Assembly: GCA_028753945.1 (NCBI GenBank)
Contig: JAPNXP010000002.1
Coordinates: 4,898,001-4,962,000, forward strand
Reading direction: 5' to 3'
Length of the DNA: 64,000 nt
Origin: Hexactinellida sp. DTS-2022
Taxonomy: Eukaryota > Porifera > Hexactinellida
Below the pieces are notes generated by a model that saw only the letters and a program-made list of their open reading frames with translations, did not search any database and was not told where the DNA came from. The first letter of the stretch is position 1. Every line of letters begins with the position of its first letter. The translations under genes were made by a program, and so were the position numbers. This document shows positions 23,586-34,219 of this stretch, one piece after another.

Positions 23586-23971
23586 CAGTGGCGGCGGCAA
23601 AGCGCCGCCGCTGGGGGGGGCACCAGGTGGGCAAACCTGAACCCAGGGGGGGCACACCTTTTTAGAAAAAAACGCAGGAATTCATAGTTGCAGTCGAGAC
23701 TCGAGAATCCACATATTTTCCCAGTAGAGTATAAAAAACTAATCCCAATTTGCCCAAAACTCCAAGAAACGCAAGCCGTTCGCATTTCAAACTGTTGGAT
23801 CTTGTTGTTCATGTTCAATATTGTTCTATTTCGCTAAAAATATCTGAGAATATTTGTTTTCCAAAGAATCCTTCAAAAGTGTGCCCCCCCTGGCGGGGGG
23901 GCACCATATTCCCGTGGGGGGGCACGTGCCCCCCCTGGCCCCTCCCTGGCCCCCCCCTGGCGCCGCCACTG
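23586..23971. mobile_element. hAT-type MITE, GC-rich ends
   Basis: Ends CAGTGGCGGCG and CGCCGCCACTG have a perfect duplication ATCGTTAG (23,578-23,585; 23,972-23,979). Subterminal G- and C-runs surround an AT-rich centre. Non-coding. Confidence 0.88.
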
Positions 23972-24309
23972 ATCGTTAGACCCATTTATCAAGTTGTTAA
24001 CGGACAAAGGAACGATTGATAAACTGGAAGCTTGTTTCTATCTTAGACCATCTCGAGAAATTCTGAACCAGTATACCTGACAATACTTGTTTACATATAA
24101 TATCCGTTGAAAGCTACCCTCTAGTCTAATTTTGAATTTTCATGAATTTATTTACCTATCTTTGTAAACAACAATAATAAATCTTCATATTAGAAATTCA
24201 TAAATGCGAAATTCGAATTCAGCATAACTAGCGCTAGCAGTCGTCGCTAGCTGGTACACTAGGTAGCTCAGATAAGACTGCGCTAGTGAAGGACTCTGTG
24301 GCGATAGAT

Positions 24310-24540
24310 TGGGTAGACTAATACAGACTAATACAAGGTAATACATACTGATACAGACTGATACAGGTTGATACAAGGTAATACAGACTGATACAAGGTA
24401 AAATAGACTGATACAGGTTGATACAAGGTAATACAGACTGACACAAGGTAATACAGACTGATACAGGTAATACAGACTGATATAAGGTGATACAGACTGA
24501 TACAAGGTGATACAGACTGATACAACATGATACAGGCTTA
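24310..24540. repeat. Minisatellite of GATACAGACTGATACAAGGTAA type
   Basis: Tandem and interleaved copies of TACAGACTGATACAAGG words, period about 19-24 bp. Reading frames on the minus strand here are translations of the repeat. Confidence 0.8.
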
Positions 24541-24893
24541 TAAATGTGAATGTGAATGTGATGTCGAATGTCGAATATCGAAAAACTTCACACATCTTTT
24601 CCCGAGATACCTTTATTGCTGTTATTGAAATTCTGAGTTACATTCTTTCTATAAATATGAACATAGTTTACTATGTTCCTGTCATGCTGAATTTTTGCTA
24701 TTGTAATAGTATATTGTTCAATACGGAACTATACTACACAAATGGTAAAATATAAATAATTCATTCGTAACGTAAAGTATATAAATATATGCAAACTTCG
24801 ATTTATTGTGTAAATTCGATCTGCACAATCAATTCAGAGTAAGTTTATTATTCAATAACTATTTCGAAATATATTATTATCTTTTATTTATAG

Positions 24894-25039
24894 TGGATTT
24901 ATTTCGAGATTCTTTCGGCTCGTCTGGTTTATCTCGTCAAGAGAGGGCCAACATTGATAAAATTCCTCTTATCGAACAGAGGCTAGATGCCATTAGTGAT
25001 GACCTTGCTCATATAGCCCTGGACCTGAAAATACGAAAC
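24894..25039 (+). CDS. CRP-like LIM protein, exon A (coiled-coil segment)
   Basis: The exon follows an acceptor TTTATAG and ends at a donor GTAAGA (25,040). It starts with two bases of a split codon (xTG). It then encodes 48 residues starting DLFRDSFGSSGLSRQERAN and continuing through IEQRLDAISDDLAHIALDLKIRN. The second half has heptad-like spacing of Leu/Ile and many charges, so a short coiled coil is likely. It ends on a complete codon. Upstream exons are not identified, so the N-terminus is missing. This segment has no counterpart in standard CRP proteins, which start almost directly with LIM1. Joining to exons B and C is inferred from splice sites and phase. Confidence 0.7.
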
Positions 25040-25111
25040 GTAAGATAATATTATAAGACTACTAATTGTAATAATTGTAACCCTGATTTACTTTGTCTTC
25101 TCTCAAACTAG

Positions 25112-25148
25112 GAATCCAGAACGAACATAGTTAATGTTAAGTCCGCAG
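25112..25148 (+). CDS. CRP-like LIM protein, exon B (37-base microexon)
   Basis: Acceptor AAACTAG precedes 25,112 and donor GTAAGC follows 25,148. In the frame set by exon A it encodes ESRTNIVNVKSA plus one base. That single base joins AT at the start of exon C to make a GAT codon (Asp), so all three exons fit one frame. The intron to exon A is only 72 bases. The match of phase at both junctions is the main support. Confidence 0.7.
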
Positions 25149-25287
25149 GTAAGCAGTTAGGATACCTCATTAGCTTCTAATAACTATTTTCGATCTAAAA
25201 TCTTGTACACTAAATTCCGCAATTGCGACACCAGTTAATCAGAAAAAAACTCTCGGAAAATATTGACCATAATAATATTTATAAGTA

Positions 25288-25545
25288 CCGTGTTTACTCG
25301 AATAGTAGCCTAAGCGATTATTGTTTTTTCGCTATTTTGGGACCAAATCTTTTGTGAATTTTCAAGAATATCTGTATCACATGTTAACATACTGCAGTTT
25401 ATCTATTATAGTCGATTGGTAAGATATTGATACATACTTATATTTGATGAAGATGTTTACTTTGGGCAGCGGTGATAGATTATATTTGCTACTTTGGGGG
25501 GCAGCCTAGAGATTATTTGAGGGGGGCTACCATTCGAGTATACGG
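25288..25545. mobile_element. Intronic MITE with TA duplication
   Basis: Ends CCGTGTTTACTCGAATAGTA and the complement of CCGTATACTCGAATGGTA lie between TA dinucleotides, a Tc1/mariner-like arrangement. It lies inside the last intron of the LIM gene. Confidence 0.7.
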
Positions 25546-25595
25546 TATGTTAAGTTGAACCGTTTAATTATTAGCATTCGTCTGTCCCTAATTAG

Positions 25596-26149
25596 ATGAA
25601 GTCACAGGAGTATTCGGCAGAGGAGCCCCGCCCAAGTTGGGCACATATGCCTCCAAGTGCGGGACCTGTCAGAAGTTAGGCTGCCACACAGAACAAGTCC
25701 CCCCTATGGGGAGATCATTCCATAAGATGTTTCTCAAGTGCCGTGACTGCAATAAGCTAATGGACTCTGGCTCAGTGGTGGAGCACGATGAACAGCCCTT
25801 CTGTCGCCCGTGCCACCAGAAGAACTTTGGCACAAAAGGATACTGCTACGGTATGGGCATCGGCACGCTACAGTCGGAAGATACTACAAATACAAACGTG
25901 AGCTCTGCATACCAATCCAAGTCCGCCTTCCCTCCCAACACAGACCACTCCACAGTAGTTACGATAGAGGACTTGCTTCGCTGTCCCATCTGCAACAAGT
26001 ATGTGTTACAAGCAGATGAGATCGTGGCGCTTAACAAGTGCTGGCACAAGGCCTGTCTACGCTGCGAAGGCTGCCAGAAGACGCTGGCCAGAGCGGACGT
26101 ACAAGACCACGAGGGCAAGCCCTTCTGCGAGACCTGCTATGCTAAGTAG
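25596..26149 (+). CDS. CRP-like LIM protein, exon C (two LIM domains, last exon)
   Basis: Cysteine- and glycine-rich (CRP) proteins are adaptors of the actin cytoskeleton and nucleus, using LIM zinc modules to bind partners. The exon follows acceptor CTAATTAG and stops with TAG at 26,147. Numbering from the codon at 25,637, LIM1 spans residues 8-59 with the ligand spacing C8-x2-C11-x17-H29-x2-F32-x2-C35-x2-C38-x17-C56-x2-C59. The fourth ligand is Phe (TTT at 25,730), where Cys is expected. The linker GTKGYCYGMGIGTL matches the CRP glycine-rich signature. LIM2 (116-167) keeps all eight ligands. The protein ends right after LIM2, without the usual second glycine-rich tail. From exon A on, the product is about 244 residues. 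A TTG start at 25,637 is unnecessary, since the frame is open back to the acceptor. Loss of one zinc site in LIM1 is inferred. Confidence 0.88.
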
Positions 26150-26289
26150 TTCTCCACTCCCGGAGTGGGAGCAGGCACTCTCTCGAGGAACCAGCAGAAC
26201 CCGTTAGGTGTCTTACATACCCCGTATATCTACCTCTAATAAGGAATCTGGTGAAACTTAATTAACCTGAATTTCGTATTTATTTCTAT

Positions 26290-26420
26290 TTTTTGTTTGA
26301 CGAGACCTTCGGTCTCGGTCACTTCGCGACGGATCACTCTCTTACAAAAGTCGCTTCGCGACTTTTGCTCGTTCGTGTTAGACACTACGCAACACAATTA
26401 ATTAACTGCCGCTTCGCGGC
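26290..26420 (+). repeat. GC-rich palindromic block, copy b
   Basis: Contains GACCTTCGGTCTCGGTCAC, a hairpin AAAAGTCGCTTCGCGACTTTT and GCCGCTTCGCGGC. The block at 59,111-59,202 is its reverse-complement relative. It is the best-conserved shared part of a dispersed repeat. Confidence 0.65.
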
Positions 26421-26449
26421 CACTACTCTCCTCAAATATCACTAATCTT

Positions 26450-26922
26450 AATTAATTAAATAAGTTATACCTGTGACTTGTAAATTACACGTACTCAATT
26501 CAGTATGCTGCTACAAGGCTGGATTCGGTTAATCGGCTAACCGCTTAACCGTTGCTGACATGTTTTAACGGTTAGAGATTTTAATAACCAGTTAGCCGGT
26601 CTTTGAATATCAGCAGAGTTATTGGGAAATTATTTAATAAAGTATCAAATCTTTTGAATTTTATCAGAATATGTTAGTCCTAAATCCATTTCTCATCATC
26701 ACTTAATAAATTTTCTTAGACAACATTGATTTAAATTTACCTAAATCACGAAATATATCAGTGAATATACTTATGCGGTTATACTTTATACAGCTGAGTC
26801 TTATTCTGTAGTATAATCAAATTTGTATCAAGGATATATTGTATTGAGTAGGATGGGCGGTTATGAAATACGCAAACTAACAATTGGTTAAACGAATTGG
26901 CATTACAAATAAATTAATTGTA
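26450..26922. other. No gene seen
   Basis: AT-rich DNA. A small region at 26,520-26,610 has inverted CGGTTA/TAACCG words, perhaps a decayed MITE. Confidence 0.4.
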
Positions 26923-27095
26923 CAGTTGAAACCGATATTTTTAACACCGGATATTTTTAACAATCGGATATTTTTAACACATTTTCTTGTAATAATTAAT
27001 TATTGTTGTTGTTATAAAATCGGGTATTTTTAACAATCGGATATTTTTAACAAATTTTCGTGTAAAGAATGTGTTAAAATTTCCGGTTTCAACTG
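26923..27095. mobile_element. Tc1/mariner-type MITE, 173 bp
   Basis: Ends CAGTTGAAACCGATATTTTT and GGTTTCAACTG lie between TA dinucleotides (26,921-26,922; 27,096-27,097). The interior repeats GGATATTTTTAACA. Confidence 0.8.
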
Positions 27096-27754
27096 TAGTT
27101 TATAATAATCTGACAATAACTTTAAGAAAATACATTATAACATAAATCGAGAGTAGTTTATACGAACATTGGATTATATATAAACTACCAATAACATTTA
27201 TAAATTGACACAACAAATAAGCCTAGAGTAGTTTATACGAAATTTAATTATAAATAGACTAACAATAACTTATACGAAATAAAATTACACATAAGCCAAG
27301 CGTAGTCTATAGGAAATTGAATTCTAAATAAAGTAAAATAACATATACGAAATTACAGTAAAATAAGCTTAGAGTACCTTGTACAGAAAGAAGAAAACTA
27401 ACAATAGATTACATGAAATGGCGTTACAAATATACTAATAGTAGTAGTTTATATAAAATTGAGTTACAAATGAACTGACAATTACTTTTACGAAAAGAAA
27501 TTATAAATAAACTAATAGTAGATTACACGAAATTGAATTATAAATAAACTAACAATAACTTATACAAATAGCATTACAAATAAGCTACAAGTATCTTATA
27601 TAAATGAAAATATATGTAAACTAACAACAACTTATGCGAAAAGACCTTACAAATAAGCTTAGAGTAGCTTCTACGTAATATAAATAAGTAAACTAACAAA
27701 TAGATTATATGAAATGGCATTACAAATAAACTAAGAGAATGTTTACATGAGTTG

Positions 27755-27893
27755 AGCTCTAGTAGAGTTCAGATTTTTCCCACACTAAAAAACCCCAGGC
27801 TTACTTTCTAAAGGTCAATTTCAAATCCTGGGAAAAAACTGACCTTTCTCAGTGCCTGAATACACATACTAAAATCTGAACTCTACTAGAGCT
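27755..27893. mobile_element. MITE with AGCTCTAGTAGAGTTCAG ends, copy 1
   Basis: Inverted ends AGCTCTAGTAGAGTTCAGAT and complement flank a 139-bp element. A second, reverse-oriented copy that lacks one inverted end is at 36,908-37,018. Confidence 0.7.
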
Positions 27894-28023
27894 GTGCTCT
27901 TATATATATTATTTGATAAACTAATAGTAGATTACACGAAATCGTATTATAAATAAACTAACAATAACTTATACGAAATAACATTACAAATGAGCTTAGA
28001 GTAGATTGTGCGAAATTGAAATA

Positions 28024-28113
28024 CCTTATTATAGGAAATTAACGCGACGGAAATTAACGCGAATTGGAGCAATTCGCGTTAATATCATGGCACATTAATC
28101 CCCTATAATAAGG
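28024..28113. mobile_element. MITE with CCTTATTATAGG ends, copy 1
   Basis: A 90-bp palindromic element between TA dinucleotides, with ends CCTTATTATAGGAAATTAACG and an eroded complement. The interior repeats a GAAATTAACGC word. Confidence 0.65.
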
Positions 28114-28190
28114 TATACACCCGGTACCCCCGAGTATATAATGTCCTAGTCTAATTATACTCCCGGATTTATTCTGTCCTAGTCTAATGA

Positions 28191-28357
28191 CCTTATTATA
28201 GGAAATTAACGCACCATGAAATTAATTCGACGGAAATTAATGCTCCATGAAATTATTTCGACGGAAATTAACGCTCCATGAAATTAATTCGACGTAAATT
28301 AACGCTCCATGAAATTAACGCGAATTGGAGCATTCGCGTTAATTTCCTATAATAAGG
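28191..28357. mobile_element. MITE with CCTTATTATAGG ends, copy 2
   Basis: Same ends as the copy at 28,024, but with internal tandem copies of a 31-bp unit containing CCATGAAATTAATTCGACG. Copy-number change of that unit explains the larger size. Confidence 0.65.
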
Positions 28358-28587
28358 TACGCAAACTAAGAATAGATTTTACCAATTGGCTCCACAAATA
28401 CACTAATTGTAGTTTATACAAAATTCATTTATATATAAACTAACATTAACTTATACGAAATAACATTATACATAAGCCAAGAGTAGTTTATACGAAATTG
28501 AATTATATATACGCTAACAATAACTTATATTAAATGACATTACAAATAAGCTAGAAGTATATTATACGAAATTGGATTATAAATAAT

Positions 28588-28974
28588 CAATGTTGAAACC
28601 GAATACTGATATATTTGGTTGAACCGAATAATATTTGCCGAATAGTTGATATTTGGTTGCCAATCTAATGTCAATCTAATACACTATTCGGTATTCGGTC
28701 TCCCGATCGAATATTATCAGCTTTGTATTATACAGCCATTTGTAAATACGCTCCTAATCCTGATCTGATCCAATTTTAATACGCCTAAATCAGAAATTTA
28801 TGTTACGGTATAGGAGAAAATTCCAATTTTTCGCGCTCCTAATTAATTTTTCCCTAAAATCATACTCCAAAAGTCGCGTTCATATTCGGTTACTCAACCG
28901 AATATCAGTATTCGTATTCTGTAGGGCAACTATTCATGAATACTGATATTCGATTTCGAGCGGTTTCAACCTTG
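28588..28974. mobile_element. hAT-type MITE of the CCGAATA family, copy 2
   Basis: Ends CAATGTTGAAACCGAATAC and GGTTTCAACCTTG are flanked by a perfect duplication TAAATAAT (28,580-28,587; 28,975-28,982). Confidence 0.85.
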
Positions 28975-29961
28975 TAAATAATCAAAGAATATCTTATGTG
29001 AAATAACATTATACATAAGCCAAGAGTAGTATATGCTAAATTGAATTAATATATAAACTAACAATACCTTATATGAAATGACATTGTACATAGAGTAGTT
29101 TATACGAAATTGAATTATAAATAGACTAACAATAACTTATAATAAATGAGATTACAAATAATCTTAGAGTAGATTTTACGAAATTGAAATATGTACACTA
29201 AGAACAGATTGTACGAATGATTTAACAAATTACTTAGAAGTAAGAAGTATCTTATACTAAATTGAATTATATTAAATCTAGCTATTACTTATATGAAATA
29301 ACATTACAAATAAGCCAAGAGTAGTATATACGAAATTGAATTATTAAATAGTAATACTGTTGGGACACCGGCAGGGTAGTAGATAATTGGATGGTATTTC
29401 TAGTTTCTTGTTTCTCTCAATAATATCAGTATTGACTTCATAAAGAAAATGCAGGTTTGCATACACACAAGCATTTTCATCCGCTCCAGTTAACCACATA
29501 GTGGGATAGCTCCAAGGTAAGTCTAGAAAGAATGTATATCAAACGAGCCCTTCTGTCACGGTCGATCACTCACCCGCTACGCTGTCTGGAATTATTCACT
29601 GATATATTTGTCACATGATTAGTAAATAAAATTAACAACACCAAACATTATCCTAAACATCATCAAATATTATCCAAATACTGGGTACTCCTCTGCCTAT
29701 AAGATCTATCTATGATTAGGTCAAACGATTTTGTACAAAACAATATTAGTACTTGGATTGGATAAGACAACTGAATGGGCATCGTATACAAAGTTACAGT
29801 GTGTACAGTACATATTTCTCAACATATATTCCCTAGAAGTAATCATTGCTATCATTCTAATATTTATTATCATCTCTCAATAGGCGAATATACAAAATGT
29901 ATCATCATGCAAATCTATATACGTACTAAAATGTTCTCAAAAGATATTTTCTAAATTATTT

Positions 29962-32355
29962 TCAGAGGTCTTCATCTGAAGGATGAATATCATCGTCACT
30001 ATTACTGTCAGGAAGAATCATTGGTAAGCTGGTATATGAATGTTGGGATGCTTGGATGCTAATATGTCCTTCTACATTTTTCTCACTTCCTGTAGAGTGT
30101 TCCTGCATGAGTTGGTGTATGTGCTCTAGGCCACAGTCATAGCAATAGGGTTGTTTACAGGTGAGACAAGCTGTACGCCGTTGCTGATTACAAATAAGAC
30201 ATCTTGACCTTGTCTCCTTACTTGGGTCATACTCTGGTATCTGTGACTGTGGTCGTATTTGGTGTCGACTGATGATTCGTAGAGACTGTCTGTTTCGAGG
30301 TTGGATTGGTACCTGGACGGCGGAGTGATACCTCCGACAGGTATAATTTCCACAGAGGGACAGAATAACATTCTCCTTGAACCAAGAGAGTGTGTGTCTC
30401 CGTTGGGCAGCTGAATTCCACTCACCTCTAGCCTGTTTGACTGTTTTGAATAGAATCCATGCGTTGACGACAGCTGAATCCAGAATGTGGAAGAAGATCT
30501 TTATGTATCCCCGTTTGGATGTGAGTTGTATTGCATGCTGACCGACAAGTCTGTCGTGTCTATCCACGCCACCCATGCGATAATTATACGCCTTGACGAT
30601 GGGTGGACTGGAAATGAGTCTGCGCGTGCATAGTTGATTTTCATCACGAATATTCTTTTGATGGCACTGGTGATGAAGTGAAGTTGGAATGGCGGGTAGA
30701 CAGTTGGTGATGAAGACTACTTTCTTGTCGGTTGTCCGATACTTTTTATCCATCCAGACTAGTTGACAAACAGATTCTTCAGCGCGAAGGTTTTGCTTAG
30801 GACCTCCTTGTCTTGGTTGATAGGTGAAGTCGGCTCGATACTTGAACCATTTATAGGCCCAGGTTAGGGGGTGCATGTGAGTCACAAGGTAATTCAGGTC
30901 GTATGGCAGTACAGTGGTAGGAGAGGTTCCGACCATACCAGTTTTCCGCGAGCCTAAATAGGTTGTCAGATCCAGGTGTGAAAAGAACCTGTCGCAATAG
31001 ATAACATGGCCCTTGTCGAGGTAGGGCTCGGCTAGTTGCATCACTACTTGGCGACCACCCACAGACTCAACACTGCTGCCGAGGTAGATGTCCTGAGTTA
31101 GGGAGTAGCCGCAACAGGAACAACATATTGCCCAAAGCTTCACACCATATTTGTTCGGCTTTGCAGGCATATATTGACGCAGGACACTTCTTCCATAGAA
31201 CTTGACCATCATCTCATCTACAGACAAGGCTCTAGCTGGTGAGAGCAGTTTAGCTGAGTTGTTATTGACAGCAGTGAGCTGACTGCCCAGCTTAGCTTCA
31301 AACCGTCTGGCTGTATTCATTCCCAGTGGAAGTTTCTGATTGTCCGCGAAGTGTAACATGCTGAGCAACTGTTCGAAACGATTACGCGTAAAGTGTGCCT
31401 TGAAATGTGGCAGATGGAAGATCTCAGAGTCAGCGAAGTAGGCGCGGCGATTTGGTAATTGCACCAAGGAAGTCCACAGGAGGAGTCCAATGAAGCAACG
31501 AATCTCTTGATAGACAGGCTCCTCCCATTTATGCAAGTTATTTTGCTCTCGGTAAAGCTTAGTTTGTTTGAGAATACCCTTCATTTCGCACCGGCCGTAG
31601 ATGGCCTCAAAGAAATTGATCTGCTCATCACAGTCCATGAGGTACATTCCCTGCTGAGAAAGTGTGTGTTGCTGAGGTGGTGGATTGGGGTGAAGTGGAT
31701 TTAGAGGCTCTTCAATGGCTTCCGGTACCTTCTGAAATTTATTAGCTGGTGCTCTAATCACAGATAAAGCGTTTTCATACGGCTCCTTATAGAAAGGTAG
31801 AGCCTCCAGGAGTTGTATGGATAGAACTGGATTCTTGGTGAGTGTTGCATGTTCCGCGTCCCAGAGCTCTGGATAGAATCTTTCAATGGAGGTTTCGAGC
31901 GAATTCATGTTTCTTCGATATTTCTGTTTACCTTGTTGCACCCTGGTTTCAGTGTTTGCTTCTATTGCATACACATATAGGTCGGTACGTGGTAGGCCTG
32001 TCGCAGACACAAGATCAAGATTGGGTGTGAATTTTGTTCGGTTTTCCCATTCTTTGTATTTATCAGGAAAATAAGTAGGTATATTGGTGGTTGAATTGAA
32101 TGTGGGCTTGAATACGTTGGGAGGTGGAGTAGTTTCTAACGAGCCGTGGATCGCTTCCCCGATATAATGTAGTTCTGTAGGTGGTTTCGCTTTATGTGAA
32201 GCAGGATTGTAGAGATAGTCCAAACGTTTCACTTTGTTGTGTCTATAGGGAACTGACTGAACTGAGGATGGTCGTTTCGCACCAACAGACGTGGTGGATG
32301 TTGGCAGGGGAAGGAGGCTAAAGTGTTGGACATTTGTAGAGGAATGTATGTTCAT
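29962..32355 (-). CDS. piggyBac transposase, copy 1
   Basis: A DDD transposase that cuts and pastes piggyBac-type elements at TTAA. The intact 797-residue frame is longer than the founding insect enzyme (about 590) because of an extended N-terminus. The three catalytic Asp fall in the expected motifs: D380 (ALSVDEMMVKFYG), D455 (VIYCDRFFSHL) and D598 (RMGGVDRHD). Residues 719-745 form the C-terminal cysteine-rich zinc module (CLICNQQ, CLTCKQPYCYDCG, H). The tail is acidic. A polyadenylation signal lies at about 29,863-29,868 and a TATA-like run at 32,856-32,865. The enzyme could be active. I did not find the element's terminal inverted repeats or TTAA flanks, so the limits of the transposon are unknown. 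Confidence 0.93.
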   Translation of the reverse strand: MNIHSSTNVQHFSLLPLPTSTTSVGAKRPSSVQSVPYRHNKVKRLDYLYNPASHKAKPPTELHYIGEAIHGSLETTPPPNVFKPTFNSTTNIPTYFPDKYKEWENRTKFTPNLDLVSATGLPRTDLYVYAIEANTETRVQQGKQKYRRNMNSLETSIERFYPELWDAEHATLTKNPVLSIQLLEALPFYKEPYENALSVIRAPANKFQKVPEAIEEPLNPLHPNPPPQQHTLSQQGMYLMDCDEQINFFEAIYGRCEMKGILKQTKLYREQNNLHKWEEPVYQEIRCFIGLLLWTSLVQLPNRRAYFADSEIFHLPHFKAHFTRNRFEQLLSMLHFADNQKLPLGMNTARRFEAKLGSQLTAVNNNSAKLLSPARALSVDEMMVKFYGRSVLRQYMPAKPNKYGVKLWAICCSCCGYSLTQDIYLGSSVESVGGRQVVMQLAEPYLDKGHVIYCDRFFSHLDLTTYLGSRKTGMVGTSPTTVLPYDLNYLVTHMHPLTWAYKWFKYRADFTYQPRQGGPKQNLRAEESVCQLVWMDKKYRTTDKKVVFITNCLPAIPTSLHHQCHQKNIRDENQLCTRRLISSPPIVKAYNYRMGGVDRHDRLVGQHAIQLTSKRGYIKIFFHILDSAVVNAWILFKTVKQARGEWNSAAQRRHTLSWFKENVILSLCGNYTCRRYHSAVQVPIQPRNRQSLRIISRHQIRPQSQIPEYDPSKETRSRCLICNQQRRTACLTCKQPYCYDCGLEHIHQLMQEHSTGSEKNVEGHISIQASQHSYTSLPMILPDSNSDDDIHPSDEDL

Positions 32356-32360
32356 TTGTG

Positions 32361-32720
32361 TTAGTAATTCAGCTGCTTATTGGCTGGAAGGGACTTGTCC
32401 TCTTCTGTAGTTCGCAAATGAGTCGTGTCGCAGCTGGTTGAGCTATATTCTTCAGGGTCATGTATTAGAGATTGGCTGGGAGTAGTGATCCTTGGAGGTG
32501 GCTCCTGTAAACAGCCAAACAAATCATTGTCATCTTCATCGTCACCACTGTCAGACAGGAAGAAGTCGTCTTCATACAGGGAGAAATCATCACCAGAATT
32601 GTATTCATCTTGTACATGAGACACGGTTGGAACGATGCTACTGCTGGTATCTCAAATTTCTATCTCGTCTACCAGTTCCCAATTGGAATGGGTCGGTTGA
32701 TGTTCTTGTTGGCTTGCCAT
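32361..32720 (-). pseudogene. Acidic leader frame upstream of piggyBac transposase, copy 1
   Basis: A frame starting MASQQEHQPTHSNWELVDEI is broken by a TGA after 22 codons. It then continues in phase as an 87-residue frame rich in Asp, Glu and Ser. It ends 5 bases before the transposase ATG, in another frame. Many piggyBac transposases start with an acidic domain, so this is probably the decayed or separately spliced N-terminal part. It is the same in both arms. Confidence 0.5.
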
Positions 32721-32855
32721 TATCGATAAATATAGTAACCTTTACTACTTGTGGTTCACGTATTGGTGTAGTATTGCTTTATTGCTGAGCTTTTCAGAGG
32801 GCTAGTTGTTGGTGTGCTAGTAGTTTTAACTTGCTCCACTAGTTCTTCTCATCTC

Positions 32856-32865
32856 TATATATATA
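32856..32865 (-). promoter_or_regulatory. TATA-like run upstream of piggyBac copy 1
   Basis: TATATATATA lies about 135 bases before the first ATG of the acidic leader frame. The position suits a core promoter; low specificity. Confidence 0.3.
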
Positions 32866-33557
32866 CCAGCTGTGCACTGGACTCAGAATGTGTCTGCTAA
32901 TTTGACAAATGGAATGTGTTCCAAAAATATCTCAAACAGGATACAAAATAGATTCTACTTTAGTCCAGAAGATTCCAATTCACTATTAATATCATTCTTC
33001 AATGACGAAATCAGCAATTTGATATCTAACTAAATATATCCCTGATAGATTTACCAGATAACTGAGAGGCTATTTAAAAAGTAGTGCCATTGGAATTTCA
33101 TAATCTTTTTAGTTTCAGGTGTCAAACGTGAACCCAAATACCAATTGACAATATTCACTGTTTGGCAAATGCAAGCCTGTAGAGGATTCATACATGGTGT
33201 GAGTAAGATCTTGTGGTCAAAAGGTTTACGAAAGATAGAAGTGTCCACAGATCAATTATGACATTATTACAATAATAAAGGAAAGTAGCAGCAAATGCCG
33301 CGCCGTGAGAGTAAATTAGTTGCATCAAATGTCTTGAGAAATAGTGAAAGAGTAGAACTGCACATAAACTTTGTTGAAATGAAATAGGAAGTAAAGGTCT
33401 GGTAGTGACATCATCATATATATATTATCTAATATCATAGAACAAAAGATGAAATTGTTACGTAGCGCTACCAAGGGGGATGGAGTGGCATACGGAGAGT
33501 GACAGTTATAAGCGTGGATAGTGCCGATTTGGACGGGTCCGGACCTGCCCAAATTAT

Positions 33558-34004
33558 GAGGAATAGAAAATGTCTCACAGCACTAATTCGAACGAATTCA
33601 CTAATGGCAACATAATCTTTTGAATCGGAACACCCCTGTTCGGGTACAGAGGATGTACTGTAGATGGAGCTAATGAACAGTTGTTATGGCAATATATAGT
33701 ATAATATATAGGATTTCTCAAACAAATATAAAATCTAGTGGATAGTTGCTCTTTGATTTTAATTGCAGCAATTAGTATGCAACTAATGCAGGCCTTCTCT
33801 TGTCACCGGGTCAACTGGGTCACAATATTCGCTAAAATCCCCGGGCATTACTGGGTCCGGCTTGGACCAGATCAACCGGCTCACTTAATTTGCATTTGAC
33901 CCGGTATAATAGCCCAAATTATATCCCCCTCCTCGAATATACCCGTGTATAATCTGTCCTAGCCCAGATTATACCCCCGGATATGAAGTGTGCTATCCCA
34001 GATT
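33558..34004. other. Spacer DNA, no gene seen
   Basis: Unique-looking DNA just inside the left arm. Words such as CCCAGATTATACCCCC on both strands from about 33,910 suggest an older MITE into which the element at 34,005 inserted. Confidence 0.4.
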
Positions 34005-34159
34005 CAGAGGCGTGGCCAGTGTGCGGCACTTGGGGCACAGGCCGCACCCAAGAAGATCTGTGCCCGAAAAAATGTCCATTATATAATACTATAGTGCGGA
34101 AATAAAGGAACCATAATCTACCAGTGCCGCACCTTAATGTAGGCCTAGCAACGCCTCTG
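34005..34159. mobile_element. hAT-type MITE, 155 bp
   Basis: Ends CAGAGGCGT and ACGCCTCTG are flanked by a perfect duplication CCCAGATT (33,997-34,004; 34,160-34,167). Confidence 0.85.
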
Positions 34160-34219
34160 CCCAGATTATACCCCCTTTTGGGGTATAATCTGTGCTAGGA
34201 CAGATTATACTTCCTGCCT

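Larger units (their letters stand above)
27110..29345. repeat. ~80-bp periodic AT-rich repeat field
   Basis: Degenerate copies of a unit containing ACTAACAATAACTTATACG, CATTACAAATAAGC and AGAGTAGTTTATACG recur throughout. MITEs have inserted at 27,755, 28,024, 28,191 and 28,588. No gene. Confidence 0.75.
29838..33557. repeat. Left arm of a 3.7-kb inverted repeat (piggyBac copy 1)
   Basis: Matches 38,625-42,346 in reverse orientation. Feature coordinates mirror about 36,092, and the only length difference I found is one AT dinucleotide in a short AT run (about 33,415 / 38,757). All reading frames in both arms translate identically. Beyond 29,838 / 42,346 the two sides remain alignable but are clearly diverged. 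Beyond 33,557 / 38,625 similarity stops almost at once. Confidence 0.92.

Noticed and set aside
24185..24595. 136-residue minus-strand frame rich in Tyr, Ser and Val
   Set aside because: Translation of the TACAGACTGATACAAGG minisatellite.
25810..26207. Other frames inside the LIM exon
   Set aside because: Shadows of the LIM frame, which has conserved zinc-ligand spacing.
30126..32074. Short frames inside the piggyBac arms
   Set aside because: Shadows of the transposase frame, repeated identically in the other arm.
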